From: Seriola aureovittata
Lineage: Eukaryota > Chordata > Actinopteri > Carangiformes > Carangidae
Assembly (NCBI RefSeq): GCF_021018895.1
Contig: NC_079382.1
Span: 22,442,501 to 22,506,500, forward strand
Length of the DNA: 64,000 nucleotides
Direction: 5' to 3'
Shown here: positions 50,801 through 60,994 of the stretch, one piece after another
Layout: every line of letters starts with the position of its first letter
Position numbering within the stretch: position 1 is the first letter of the stretch
Made by a program: the position numbers and the translations under genes
Notes under the pieces: generated by a model
Told to the model about the DNA's origin: nothing
Databases searched by the model: none
The model's input: only the letters and a program-made list of their open reading frames with translations

Positions 50801-53800
50801 CCGTTAAAGTTACATTTTTGGGCTTGTGAACACAAACAGGTGCATCTGGTAACAGTTTAAAGTACCATATAAGTGACTTGACACTACGTCCATCTTCTAT
50901 AATCTATGTAGATGTTTAAAATTCCTCCCTAACATTGAGAAGAGATTTACCCTGTGTTGGTATCCAGCCATATCCAGGTCTCTGGAAACTTCCACCGCTC
51001 TCGTGGCTCCTGTTGTTGCTGTACATGAGGACCGTCTGTCTGCTCCATGTCATATATTCCCTCCCCTGCTGTTTAAAAGATGAGCGTCAGTTATATTAGA
51101 TTTGCATAGTCGCATTAGTCGTAATATTTCATTGAGTGTGAGAGGCAGGCAAGCTTTTGAATAATGTTGATTATTAAAACTTACGAAATACAGGCTTCAG
51201 CGGATTTTGCATCGTGTGTAAACAGGCATCAGTCAGAACCACAAGATCACATGTCTGCACAAAGACAAGGAAGACGTGAAACACACTTCACTCCAGATAC
51301 TTCAAATACCTTCAACAGCTTCTGCAGCCACAGGTTCTATTTACTTTGCTAAAAAATGTAAATAAATAAATTAAGAACACAATGAACACTAGTTATTAGT
51401 AGTTAGTAGTAGATTTATTATCATTATTCCAATAATGTATTAGAAGGAACATATGTATAACTCAGAAACTGGGAAAGCTGGTGGTCACACCTGTTTATTA
51501 TTTTATTGGAGGACTGGTTTAAGGGGAGGAAGACACTGAGCTATTTTATTAATTGACATACAGTTCTGATGGAAACAGGGTATCTATTGTTATCTTTTAA
51601 AGTAACACTCTAAATCAAGACTTTGCTGTGAAAACAAACAAAAGCTAACCTTGAAGACAGAGTATGGATCTCCCATTGTCAACATGTCAGAGTAGGCGTC
51701 GGCCGCGGAACCGACGTACTCGTTAATCTCCTCCAGCACCTGTGAAAGCAACATCCTATTGTCACAGACTACAAAGACCGACAACACTAAGCGGGACACA
51801 AAAAGAGCACTTATTGTTTAAAACCAGTTCGACCGAGCTGGGATGAAGCAGTTCATGGTGCTTTCATTCACGCTGAACTGATACTGGGGTGGGGGGCAGC
51901 AGATTGGGTTTCGTAGGTGAACCTGCAGGGGAGGTTATAACAGAAAAATAAGGATGTGAGGGGGATGGACATATAGTTGGAGATGTGTTACTGCTGGAAA
52001 ATATTAAACCGGAGAAGACCCTGGGGAGTTATAGAAGCTGCTGGTGTTCACTGTCATATGACCAACAAACAGACCACGGTCCTTACAAGACAAGAATCAC
52101 GTGAGTCAAGGCTCATAGATTCATCTCTATGACTGAGGCTCAGATTGAAGACTCAGTCAGCTGCTTCACCGTCAGTGTTTGTGAGAAAATGATCAATAAC
52201 AGGTTAATAAATACATCATAACTTCAGCCAGAGGTTTATGAATCATGATCTTCAGGTTAGCATACTAATGCTAATTAGCTCAAAACAAAGTACAGCAGAG
52301 GTTGATGGGGACGTGGTCAGTTTGGAAGGTGTTTGGTCGTAAACCAAAGTACTGAACCATCTTTGGCGATATGATGATGTTGGATTCAATTTTCAGAGTC
52401 AGAATCAATTAAAACAATAAAGCTGTGCCTCAGCAGCGAGTCAGCAGTCGTTCTCACCCTCTCCTTGGTGATGTCGTTGCGTGATCCCGTCCACTGCGTC
52501 GCCTTGTCGACCACCAGGATCCCGACCAGAGAGCCGGGCTCCTCCACCGCGACCCTCAGTGTGACCTCTTCAGCTGGTCTGCTCATAGTATTGCTCCAGC
52601 TCAGAGACACCTGCCAACCACAGATGCATCAGGTATAGTAGCCATCTGATTTTCCTCCAGAAAACTGGTTTGCAGAGGTGAAACTTCAACTTCAAGACAA
52701 TTAAGACTATAAGACTGTAAAACCCCTTGTCACCACACAAAATCATGAATGTATTTAAAGAGTAAGTAGGGGTTAGTTTCACACATCTTAATACATATGT
52801 TTTTATTTGTGTAGGTGGTTATTTAATTGAGGCAGTCCGTCCCCTGTTCTGTAGCTGCCTGTTGACTGAGAGTCAAACTGATCCATTAACTTCCTCTTTT
52901 TCCAAACATGTCACAAGCTTCTCCTTGACTCAGTTTGAGCAAATTAACAATGCTGCTCTTGTAATGCTAGTTAGCATTAGCCAACTAGAACTCTGCTTTT
53001 TGTGTTCACTGTTTTTTTCCACCTTGATGACATCATACTCACAATCATCAGACTCACGCTGCCAGGCCCATTTAAAATACTACTTTGTACCTTGTTTCGT
53101 AAAGTTTGGGTGATGGGCAGCTGGAGCACGTCGTTGACGATCTCTCCATCAGGATGGACACAGTAGACGATGACGCAGGCCAGAGGAGCCCAGGAGATTT
53201 CTGGGACCAGCGTTAGATCACCTGAGCTTTTCCCAGCAGAAACCACCTGACCTCTGGACTTCACCTTCACACACAGAAAACACATGAAAAATGTTATTCA
53301 AAGTGCATAAATATGATATATTGGAATATTTGAGGTGTAAAATGGTCTGACATACATATTTCTAAAGTTGTATGATAAACTTTATCAATATGACATTAGT
53401 TGACTATTAGTTGATTATGTTGACAAAGTGTCACAAGATGTTGAACATATGCAGTGTAAAAACACAAACATTAGAAACAAATAATCGAAGCATGCTCGCT
53501 GAGTATCATCATAAGTTTCTTACTATGTAGTGAATCTCGGTTATTGGAAAATTCCCTTCAATGTGCAGCAGGAGTGGTGAACCAACCTGAAGGAAGAGAG
53601 GATGGTGATATATCATCTCACCAACGACAAAATATGTTTAATGACTTTTGTCCATGTGTTTACCTCTGGAGGTCTGGCGGGTTTCTGAACCTGCAGGTAG
53701 GAGTGACTGGGGGATGTGTAGCTTCTGTAGAGCTGAAGAGTGCTTTGGCTGTCCTCAAAAGAAGCCTGAAAACATGTGACGAATATGTGAAAAACACTTT

Positions 53801-56800
53801 TCTGTGCTAGTACTAAATAGTTTTATAGAAAATCTTCTTTAACATCTCCTGCTGACTTGAAAATCGCAGTTTGATTTTGACCCAATCAAAACTGATTGTC
53901 CTTATTTGGCTCTGGAAATCTATCATTTGTTTCCATTCAATGCAGATGATACACTGCTTCACATTTCAGTGAATCCCCTCAAGGCATTGTGCTCAAAATG
54001 CACGTTAAATATTTGTCAGATTGAGGATGGCCGGACTCAAATGCAGACACTGCAGGACGCTGCAAAACCTCCAAGGGAACTAAAACAGACAAACTCACAA
54101 AGACAGAGACTTAAATACACAAGGGTGAGTGAACACAGGTGAAACACATCAGAGCGGGGCAGACAGTCACATTGGAGGGAAACAGGACAAAGACAGGAAG
54201 TAAAACTAACATGAGACACACAAGGGAAGTGATGACAAAATAAACCAGGAAAGGAACAAATGTCCAAACATAAAGAGTTAAAATCCAAAGAGTTCAAACT
54301 GAGAGTCAACATTAACAGTCCTGTGAGGGCAAACCGTGACAATAATAATTGTATAAAATTATCACTGTTTTAATCTTAATATTCCACTACGGCACAAGAC
54401 TTTAACGTATTTTACCTGTAGGAAATTATACGCCAAACATCAGTTAAACTGTGACACTGTCATGCCTGTAATGTTGTTACTTACATCAATGGTGAGTGTT
54501 TCAGTTTCATTCATGACTTGAATGAAAAGGGGTATGACTCCATCTGCAGGGACAGGAAACCCCATGTCTTTCGGCGGCATCTCCTCTGGGTGGGGAGGCG
54601 TTCTCGAAGGGCCTGACACGTGTGATGAACGAGGCATCATTTCTTCTACCTCGTCCATTTTCCAACTCCACGGACTTTGCTTTCGTTGCATCACTGACAT
54701 GTGAACCATCTTCAGCTGATCCTCCATTGACAGCGGTTCATTGTTGTATGTACATATTTTCAGCTACAGAATTAAGAGGTTATTAACTTTTAACTATTGG
54801 CAACATGCTTTATTTACAAATATAGAGCAGTGTGTAAAATCTATTGATTTACTGCATTTTGAAGATGTAAATTTGCAAAGAAAGTGGAGGAAGTGAATCA
54901 CAATTAATCCTCCTGATGATCTTAAATAGATAAACATTGAAAAAATACATTGAGATACAATGTTGTTTTCCTTACCCTGGCAGTGAAGTTTAACGAGGGT
55001 CTCAGTATTTGTGGATAACCATCAAAGGAAAGTTTATATTTGTGTTTTGCCAGAGAAACCTTTGTCGTACTGAAATATGTGCGACCTGAAAGATGAGAAG
55101 CATGAGCAACGATCAATAATATACAGCATCAGTAAAATCTGATTAACATCAAAACCACTGTAGATTAATAAACAGAAACTGAGAGCAAAACATAACAGAA
55201 CTATAAACTGGCAATGAGGGTGGTTGGTGAATAGCCTACTCTACCTGGCAAGCTAACTGCTAACAGGCTAACCAGCCAAGACATGCAAACGCTAGCTAAT
55301 CTGTTAGTTTCTATTTTCTTCTTACTTGGCCACAATTCCCCCTTTGCATTTTTTCTCAGGATTACACATAATTTAAGAGTTTTATTGAGGATGAGATAAA
55401 AGCTCTTTAAGCTAACAAGCTTGCTAACTATCAGTTAGCTCAGTAGCTAACAGGACATTAAGTTCACACAGTTTATCACAAGACTTATTTATGCCATTGT
55501 ACAATAACTGTTTGTAAAACACGTCTCTGCTTTGGAGCAGTTTAACAAGAGGGTTAAATAAAAGGTGCTAATAGCTTAAATATTCCACTTGGACATTTAA
55601 AAGCATTGTGCCCATTTACTTTGCCCCAAGGAGCAAATTCATGTTGAATGCCATTTTAAATTTGGGTGTGACGAGACCTTAAATGTTGCTCCCAAGCTCT
55701 ATCCACACTGCCAGGAATAATGTTCTGGTGTTAAAAACAACAATGTACAGGAAGGCTGATTACCTGTCAGGTGTTCAGTCACATTAACCTGAATCATCAG
55801 GAACTCGTCATTCATGTATTCATCATAGAAGACCATTTCTAGAGCTCTCTGATTCCTGGGGTTGTAGGTGGGAACATCAAACGTGAATTCTTCGGTGCCA
55901 TCGATCTAAATCAAATAATACTTTTTCATTTAAATTTTTATAACTTTCATTTTCATTATCTGTTGATGTATTAATTATATTTTTTAATTAGTCAAAAAAT
56001 GTAAAAAAAAAAACATTATGATAAATTTCCACGTCAAGTTTCCACATGTAAAGGTGACATCATCAAAACTCTTACTTCCTGTGACCATCAGTCCAAAAGT
56101 ATTTTGATATGCTTGTTGTTTTAGCTCTGGATACCACACATATTATATCTTGTAGTCAAATAATAATCAATATGTTCATCAGACAAATCAAATTAAACCT
56201 TTAAGTAGAATTACTTACCTCTTTCTTTTCATTATAAACCTCTACAATGCCATGAAAGTGATGAAGGAATGTTATATTCATGCGTCCCTGAACAGGTTTC
56301 CCGTACAGGTACCTGAGGATGAAAACACAATGATTTTAAATAATCATAAAGCCTCACTCACAAACAAGATCATCAATATTACTAAACAAACATGTAAATA
56401 AAAGTATCAACACTAGACTGAATGAAACAATGGTCTCACTTTGCTGTGACGGAGCCGTGCAGACTGTCCTTATGATAAATGACGTCCGGGGCGTCAATCA
56501 CAACCTCAAACTTTGGCAACACTGCAACCACACACACAAAATAAAGACACAACAAATGAAAACATATGAGTGTTTAATAATTCAACTTTAATTGTAGAAC
56601 AGAAAGAAGACGCCCACATAGGGGCAGAAACAATGTACAAACCATAATGAGCCACGTTGAAATGCTTCCCACTTGAAACACCCTGTAAAACAAACAGAAG
56701 ATGAACCCTTTAGATTTAAGGAACAACATGACCTTTGCTCTGGCGCCACCCTCAGGACAAACTGACAAGATTACAACATACACTGCGTATCTCTTCCTCC

Positions 56801-57101
56801 TTGTTAGAGTTCATCCATGTTTCATCCTACAGTCCTTATAAAAACTCAACGCCCTTACATTGACTCCGGTGACGATGGTCCATTCACCCAGAGGAGGGTT
56901 TTCAGACAGCTGGAACTCTTTGGACACGACCCCGAGGACGCCGTCCACGGACAGCCACTGTCTGAGCACGTTTCCCCTCGGGTCCTGGATCAGGGAGGAC
57001 ACGCACACAGAAAGAAGTAATGATTATCCACGAGCAGTAGACTGGCAGATGAATCTATAATGAAAATCATCATCATCATCAGCCATAACATCATATGTAG
57101 A

Positions 57102-57156
<55 letters not shown>

Positions 57157-59558
57157 ATGATGACTCTCATTCAGACCTGTGGCTCATGAATGATGGATTG
57201 TTGTGGTGGATATTTTTCCACAGATTTTGTTTGTTAAGAAGTTGAATATTGTAAAGATTAATGTCCCATTCACTCTGGTAACTGTCTCTCACATTCTTTA
57301 GGTGAACTTTTCCTTTCTAAGCAGCTGTGACCGTCCACACTAACTACCTGCTTCATCTACACGTTACCTCAGGTGAGCGCTGCAGTATCCAGGCTTCTTC
57401 CCTTCACCCTCCTCTGACGACCACACATCGTTTAATTCACGTTATTTCTGGAAATATTTTCATCTTTGTAAAGTTTGTTTCAATCTAAGACAGATAACGA
57501 CCTTTAATGTGACGCTGATTAACGGTTAATACAACACCTGGGAAGCGGAGTGATACATGTGGTTAAAAGTCATGGAGTGACTCTTGTCCAATCACATTAC
57601 TTGGTCGGAACTAACTGTTGTATAAAAAAAGCATCACACAACAGCCTGCGGCCTCGTACCTATGACCACATCACAGCCGAATCACAGCCGCGCTCATATG
57701 CAGCATCACTCCCTCTCGTGTGATATTACTTAAATATATTACGTATGTGTATGAGCGGGAATATTTGGAGTTATTGATAGCGTAATACAAAGAAAACAAC
57801 ATATCTAAATTCTGTGCTGGACACCTCTTAGTCCTGGCGTCAGACTCACTGTGATGCTGAGATCCACCGGGCGGGTGAAGGGCCTCCCGTCGGGGTGAAT
57901 GGACACCGCTCTGATCTTCACCACCTGCCCCGGCAGGTAATTCAGCTTGTCTGTTTGAATGAAGGTGGAGAAGCCTTTGGGGTGAAAGCGCAGTTCTGTT
58001 GAGTTGGAGAAAACTTGGATGCCACCCACGTGACCTTTGACCTCCAGGCTGTAGGGGTGCCAGTAGCTGGACTGGCTGTCGGGGATCTGCGGGGACGCAA
58101 CATGGAGGAATTGAATCAGGAAATGAATCTGACGCTCGACACCTTTTGAAGAGATAAAAATTCTGCAAAAGCCAGTGAAGAAAAATGGGCCGAGGATGAT
58201 TTCTTCTCTTAGAAATGCAAATCAGAGAAAGTGAAAAACCTGAAGGAGCTGGTTCCAATCTGAATTTAAAACTTCTCAGGCATCAGACTGAGGTGTGAGC
58301 TGTGGAGCAGATAACAGGCTGCTCAACATCTGCCCGACTTTAACTGGATTATCTCTGTTTCTGTTCAAAAGCATCAGTTCACACTTCAAAGAAAAGCGTC
58401 TCCTCCCAGCTGTGAAAACAGTCTCTGATTGTTCTGGGCTCATTTAGCAAGAAACCTGTCACCACTGAGAGAAGAAAATAAAACCAGAGACAGGTGGTGA
58501 AAAGTGAAGGAAACAGCTGTTTAGTACTTTACGTTTTTTTTAATTTGTATTCTCACTTTAATTTTATTTACTTGAAAGTTTTTATTCTTGTACTTTTTTC
58601 TGCCCTGTGCTGCTGCAAATCCTGAATTACCCCTCTGGGATTTAGATAAACACTGATTTCATGTCAGTTCCCACAGAAGCCACCAGGGGGCCCCAGATCA
58701 CGACTTGTTTTGTCAGGTTTGAAACCATAAATACAGCCATAAATAACACAGTGGGGAAAAAAGATCATTATAGAGTTATGTATTTATAATACAAAAAATA
58801 TATTATATATTTTTTTAAAGATATTTAAAAGTATAAAAAATAATATATAATAAAATAAAAAATGATGTTTATATATGTGTATGTCATACTTACAGGTGGA
58901 AGAGTCAGCAGCTTAGTTGAACCTGTAAACAGAGAAAATAATTGACAGTGGGTTAAATTATTTTATACTGTGAGCATTTAAATCAGAGAATACAAGTACA
59001 ATAAATAATTTACCTCCTTCGACTGTCATCGACTCCGAGGCCACGGTCTGGTTTCCATGAACAATGTGAGCAGAGACAACGACCGGCGAGGTGGTGAGGA
59101 TGGAGACCGACACTGATGAAGGGACTTCAGGACGGAGGAATCTGGGGGTCAGCAGCAGGTAGGAGGGCCGAGGGCCAGGGCTGGAAAAACACATGAAGTC
59201 ATGTGGTTGAACTCACACACTCTGCGGAGAGGCAGGTCTGAGGGAGACGGACGTTTCCTCCTCACAAGTTCTTAAGAACCAATAGACTTCACTGTATATC
59301 AACCTGCGATCAGTTGCTTAAATTCAGCAACATGTGGGTGAAATCTGTATTAAATGTTATTTTAATGAAGCATGAACCATATAGACATGGGTTGACATTT
59401 GAACATTGTAAATAGGATATCTCAGTTTTGAAATTGAAGGCCCTTTAAAAGGCCTGGTGCCCGGTTCTACCTGGACCTGCCTTTTACCTGAGTGTGGTGC
59501 TCTGGGCGGCGGAGAGGACGACGAGGCTGAAGAACCCCCACACCTGGAGACACGCCAT
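37850..59558 (-). CDS. cd109: CD109-like GPI-anchored thioester protein, complete, 33 coding exons
   Basis: Alpha-2-macroglobulin family cell-surface protein; in mammals CD109 is a GPI-anchored TGF-beta co-receptor and protease-reactive antigen. Coding exons, 5' to 3' on the minus strand: 59488-59558, 59014-59180, 58894-58922, 57850-58086, 56859-56984, 56643-56682, 56440-56521, 56219-56312, 55764-55905, 54976-55085, 54485-54763, 53664-53765, 53524-53586, 53091-53264, 52458-52610, 51650-51739, 51185-51254, 50951-51068, 50041-50158, 49620-49817, 47982-48200, 46339-46480, 44661-44837, 43528-43609, 43207-43435, 42459-42630, 42046-42236, 40839-40994, 40090-40155, 39529-39665, 38372-38528, 38180-38282, 37850-38052. 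Every border is GT-AG and phase is continuous through 1,498 codons; human CD109 is about 1,445 residues, also with about 33 exons. Rough layout: signal 1-20, MG1-MG6 to about 650, bait-like region 653-700, MG7 about 705-810, CUB halves flanking the thioester domain (942-1225), and a receptor-binding MG8 at 1345-1431. No ANATO domain is seen. CD109 rather than A2M or C3 is indicated by the furin site, GPI tail and close sequence match. Exon ends are inferred by eye, not from transcripts. Confidence 0.93.
39326..39487 (+). repeat. Short dispersed teleost repeat in cd109 intron 30
   Basis: Starts CAATTCAATCTAACTTTATT and includes a GAGAAACTCAGTAGTTCCCG-like segment and CATGAGCAAGCACCTGGCGA. These strings recur in many fish genomes as a short dispersed element whose 3' part is G-rich. 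It runs straight into the 33-base G tract. Family membership is from memory of similar sequences. Confidence 0.6.
39488..39520 (+). repeat. Poly-G tract, 33 bases, beside the cd109 exon 30 donor
   Basis: Thirty-three consecutive G on the plus strand (C on the cd109 sense strand), beginning 8 bases past the exon 30 end. The exact count in an assembly is doubtful. Confidence 0.93.
39529..39665 (-). CDS. cd109: cd109 exon 30: furin-type cleavage site
   Basis: Encodes [20 protein letters not shown], then [15 protein letters not shown] and [15 protein letters not shown] at residues 1313-1316 is a furin consensus and sits where mammalian CD109 has its RRRR processing site. The acceptor is preceded by about 43 nt of nearly pure C/T. 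The donor GTGAGCAG is followed from intron position +9 by 33 consecutive C on the coding strand. Both flanks could fold or slip. Confidence 0.9.
41755..41812 (+). repeat. (GT)n microsatellite in cd109 intron 27
   Basis: About 29 uninterrupted GT units. Confidence 0.96.
42286..42425 (+). repeat. Dispersed repeat C (GCTAAGCTA type), copy 1, cd109 intron 26
   Basis: Shares TTCCAGTCT.TATGCTAAGCTA and nearby strings with 47222-47345. Similar segments are widespread in fish genomes. Boundaries are approximate. Confidence 0.6.
42810..42850 (+). repeat. Short dispersed-repeat fragment (TTTATTGATCCCTG type)
   Basis: AACTTTATTGATCCCTGTGG is a recurrent fish repeat terminus, recognised from general experience only. 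Confidence 0.4.
43207..43435 (-). CDS. cd109: cd109 exon 25: thioester domain with reactive-type histidine
   Basis: Encodes [20 protein letters not shown] through [11 protein letters not shown] to [16 protein letters not shown]. His1076 in VIHTELQGG lies 114 residues after the thioester Cys. It aligns with the catalytic His of C3 and C4B (VIHQEM context) that gives fast hydroxyl-directed transacylation. Alpha-2-macroglobulin has Asn there. Reactivity is inferred from the family. Confidence 0.9.
43816..44175 (+). repeat. Dispersed repeat A, copy 3, in cd109 intron 23
   Basis: Same orientation on the plus strand, antisense to cd109. It lacks an internal block around the ACCAAAACAGTTTTTGTACC segment found in the other copies. 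Confidence 0.83.
44661..44837 (-). CDS. cd109: cd109 exon 23: thioester motif
   Basis: The exon encodes [20 protein letters not shown], then [18 protein letters not shown]. The CGEQ tetrapeptide (Cys962 to Gln965 in my numbering) is the classic internal thioester of alpha-2-macroglobulins, C3/C4, insect TEPs and CD109. The Pro before the motif and the NMINFAPN block after it are also conserved. The thioester is therefore predicted to be functional. The exon starts after ACAAAG| and ends AAAG|GTAGAT. Confidence 0.95.
45885..46080 (+). repeat. Probable dispersed repeat in cd109 intron 22
   Basis: Strings such as GCTACATAGCTAACGTTAGC and GTCACAGTGACTCGGTATCG look like a common fish repeat. No second copy is in this window. 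Confidence 0.35.
47222..47345 (+). repeat. Dispersed repeat C, copy 2, cd109 intron 21
   Basis: Contains TCCAGTCTCTATGCTAAGCT and CTTCATATTTAGCATAAAGA; related to the copy at 42286-42425. Confidence 0.6.
50951..51254 (-). CDS. cd109: cd109 exons 17-18: bait-like region and start of MG7
   Basis: Exon 17 (51185-51254, 70 nt) is short and was found by splice phase. It follows GTGCAG, encodes [13 protein letters not shown] (like the CD109 motif around LTDAN) and ends at TTTC|GTAAGT. Exon 18 (50951-51068) encodes [15 protein letters not shown], a QQQQ run and then [13 protein letters not shown], the conserved entry into MG7. The segment between LTDA and FPETW is the protease-sensitive bait-like region of the family. 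It has basic residues (EPRERWK) that trypsin-like enzymes could cut. The exon 18 acceptor is a tandem CAGCAG. Without exon 17 the frame between exons 16 and 18 would break, which supports it. Confidence 0.87.
54020..54345 (+). repeat. Probable dispersed repeat in cd109 intron 11
   Basis: Purine-rich segment with GGACTCAAATGCAGACACTG and GGAAACAGGACAAAGACAGG, ending near CTGTGAGGGCAAACCGTGAC. The pattern recalls abundant fish retroelement relics. No coding content. Confidence 0.4.
54485..54763 (-). CDS. cd109: cd109 exon 11: MG-domain exon with proline/methionine-rich insert
   Basis: This 93-codon, phase-0 exon covers residues 367-459. The start ([20 protein letters not shown]) and end ([16 protein letters not shown]) look like ordinary macroglobulin beta strands. 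Between them lies a polar stretch rich in Pro, Met, Glu and Ser (about residues 393-437), including [11 protein letters not shown] and a run of Glu and Met. It is probably a surface loop. From what I recall of mammalian CD109, the equivalent loop is polar but not proline-rich. The splice sites are canonical (TGTAG| and |GTAAGT). Confidence 0.85.
57102..57163 (+). repeat. Compound (GCT)12(GAT)8 repeat in cd109 intron 4
   Basis: Plus-strand GCT units followed by GAT units; on the cd109 sense strand this reads (ATC)n(AGC)n, i.e. a CAG-class repeat. Confidence 0.95.
59302..59347 (+). pseudogene. Fragment resembling naa20 exon 1 and its splice donor, inside cd109 intron 1
   Basis: These 46 bases match naa20 61140-61185 (end of coding exon 1, its donor, and 14 intron bases) at 41 of 46 positions. 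Similarity stops abruptly on both sides. It lacks the start codon. Because it crosses an exon-intron boundary, it came from genomic DNA and not from an mRNA copy. Length and identity are well above chance for a site 1.8 kb away. No function is implied. Confidence 0.7.
59488..59558 (-). CDS. cd109: cd109 exon 1: start codon and signal peptide
   Basis: The chosen ATG is at 59558-59556, with G at -3 and G at +4. It encodes [20 protein letters not shown], a short polar start followed by a hydrophobic core and small residues suited to signal peptidase cleavage. The frame stays open upstream with earlier in-frame Met codons, but those would bury the signal core behind charged residues. I therefore prefer this start. 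The exon ends in CAG|GTAAAAG, and the next exon begins with [15 protein letters not shown], typical of the first strand of MG1 in this family. Confidence 0.88.
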
Positions 59559-59744
59559 GTCACAGATGAACCTCGCTCCACGAAGTCTGGCTCTGTTCTG
59601 GAAGCAGGTGATGTCAGCGACAACCTTCATACCTGCAAACGGTGGCCACACCCCCCCACCACCTGATGAACTGAACCCGTGTCTGTTTACTTGAATTCCC
59701 TCAGGGAGGCTTTGTCTAAGAGCTGAGACTGGGTGTTTCCACAC
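59559..59744 (-). promoter_or_regulatory. cd109 5' leader and proximal upstream region
   Basis: Sequence directly upstream of the cd109 start codon. On the coding strand it has a G-rich GT/GC box (GGTGGGGGGGTGTGGCC, around 59645-59661) suited to KLF/Sp-type factors. The frame is open with upstream in-frame Met codons. No clear TATA box or transcription start can be placed. Confidence 0.35.
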
Positions 59745-60481
59745 AAGGGATATTTACCCTGATCCCACAGAGGAAAATGTGCCGGTGATTTTATGTGTGA
59801 TAAAGATTTATGAAGTCTGCACCTCAGTCCTGGTTCAGTCTCGCTGCTGCGGAGTCAAACAGTCACAGTGACCTTTCACCTGCTGCTCAACAGCTTCTGC
59901 ATGGAGCTGGAAAAAGATGAGAAACCCCCATGAAACAGAGACGGCCTCCCAAGGGACCCCGACACCTGAGGGCCCAGAGTCTCCCTGTTCAATGAGTGTC
60001 AGCTAGACTAAGTTTTCACTGGAACACAGAGTCCCTACAAAAACTATTCACAGCAGGGATTGAGGTTAAAAGAAGCCAAGGAAAAAACCAGACCAGAAAA
60101 CCAACATCTCAAAAACCATTTGACAAATTAAAATTCTTGGTCAGAGGATCGTTAAAGTGATTACAATTCATCCTGAGGGGGGTTTGAATGTGTGGAACAA
60201 ATGTCACGACAATCCATCAAACAGTTGTTTGTCAGTCAAGACCACAAATGTCCAGCTCAGAGTTCCTGGGGGTCGGGACACCAATAAAGGACAAGGCAAA
60301 TCTGGAAGTTTACAAGATCATTAATGGGAAAGGAGAAAATATGTACGACTACCTGTGATACACGACATTATGTTTATTTTTTCAGACTTTCCTCTTACCT
60401 GTTCTCATTTTCTTGTGAATGGCAGGATAATTAAATTACATCCGAAAATTCAGATTAAACTTCATTGATGATTCTTTAATG

Positions 60482-60781
60482 CAGGGGTCCCCAAACTTTT
60501 TCCCGTGAGGGCCACATAACTTTTCCCTTCTCTGATGGGGGGCCGGGTTCAGTTTGTAACAGAAAAAGTGTGATGATCGCAGGGGTGCCTAAAAGTAAAA
60601 ATGTATTGTTTTCTAGAAAGCCACACATAACCAAATAACCCTTTCCGGGTTCTTCACAGAAAAAAAGTCAGGAAATAAATAATAACACTATTAATTAAAT
60701 AAATAATAATAGTTCAGGGGGCCGGGCCAAATGTGGGGGCGGGCCGTATCCGGCCCGCGGGTCTTAGTTTGGGGACCACTG
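60482..60781. mobile_element. Non-autonomous hAT transposon (MITE), complete, 300 bp
   Basis: The ends are CAGGGGTCCCCAAACT on the left and, read inward from the right, CAGTGGTCCCCAAACT: 16-bp inverted repeats with one mismatch and the hAT-type CAG ends. A perfect 8-bp target duplication, CTTTAATG, flanks it at 60474-60481 and 60782-60789, as expected for hAT. The interior has no coding capacity and includes GGCCGGG-type blocks near both ends. It lies between the divergent cd109 and naa20 promoters. Confidence 0.92.
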
Positions 60782-60994
60782 CTTTAATGGAAACCTCTGT
60801 TTTCAGTTTTCATTTTATGACAGTGAAAGAAAACTTTTAAAAAATGTGAGAAGGTGCTGTTCATTATTTCAACAGCAGATGTTGATTTAATTATTATTAT
60901 TATGAAGTTGAACTGTAATTTAAAAAATGCATAGTATTTGGTGCGCTAGAAAAAATAACTGGAAAAGAAAGGAAAAAAATACAGGCCACAAAAA

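Noticed and set aside
51301..51351. Alternative exon (NLWLQKLLK) between cd109 exons 16 and 17
   Set aside because: It has possible splice borders but is not needed: exon 16 joins exon 17 in phase and [10 protein letters not shown] matches the family. The alternative does not.
59559..59744. Upstream in-frame Met codons as the cd109 start
   Set aside because: They would place charged residues before the hydrophobic signal core; the Met at 59558 gives a normal signal peptide and good initiation context.
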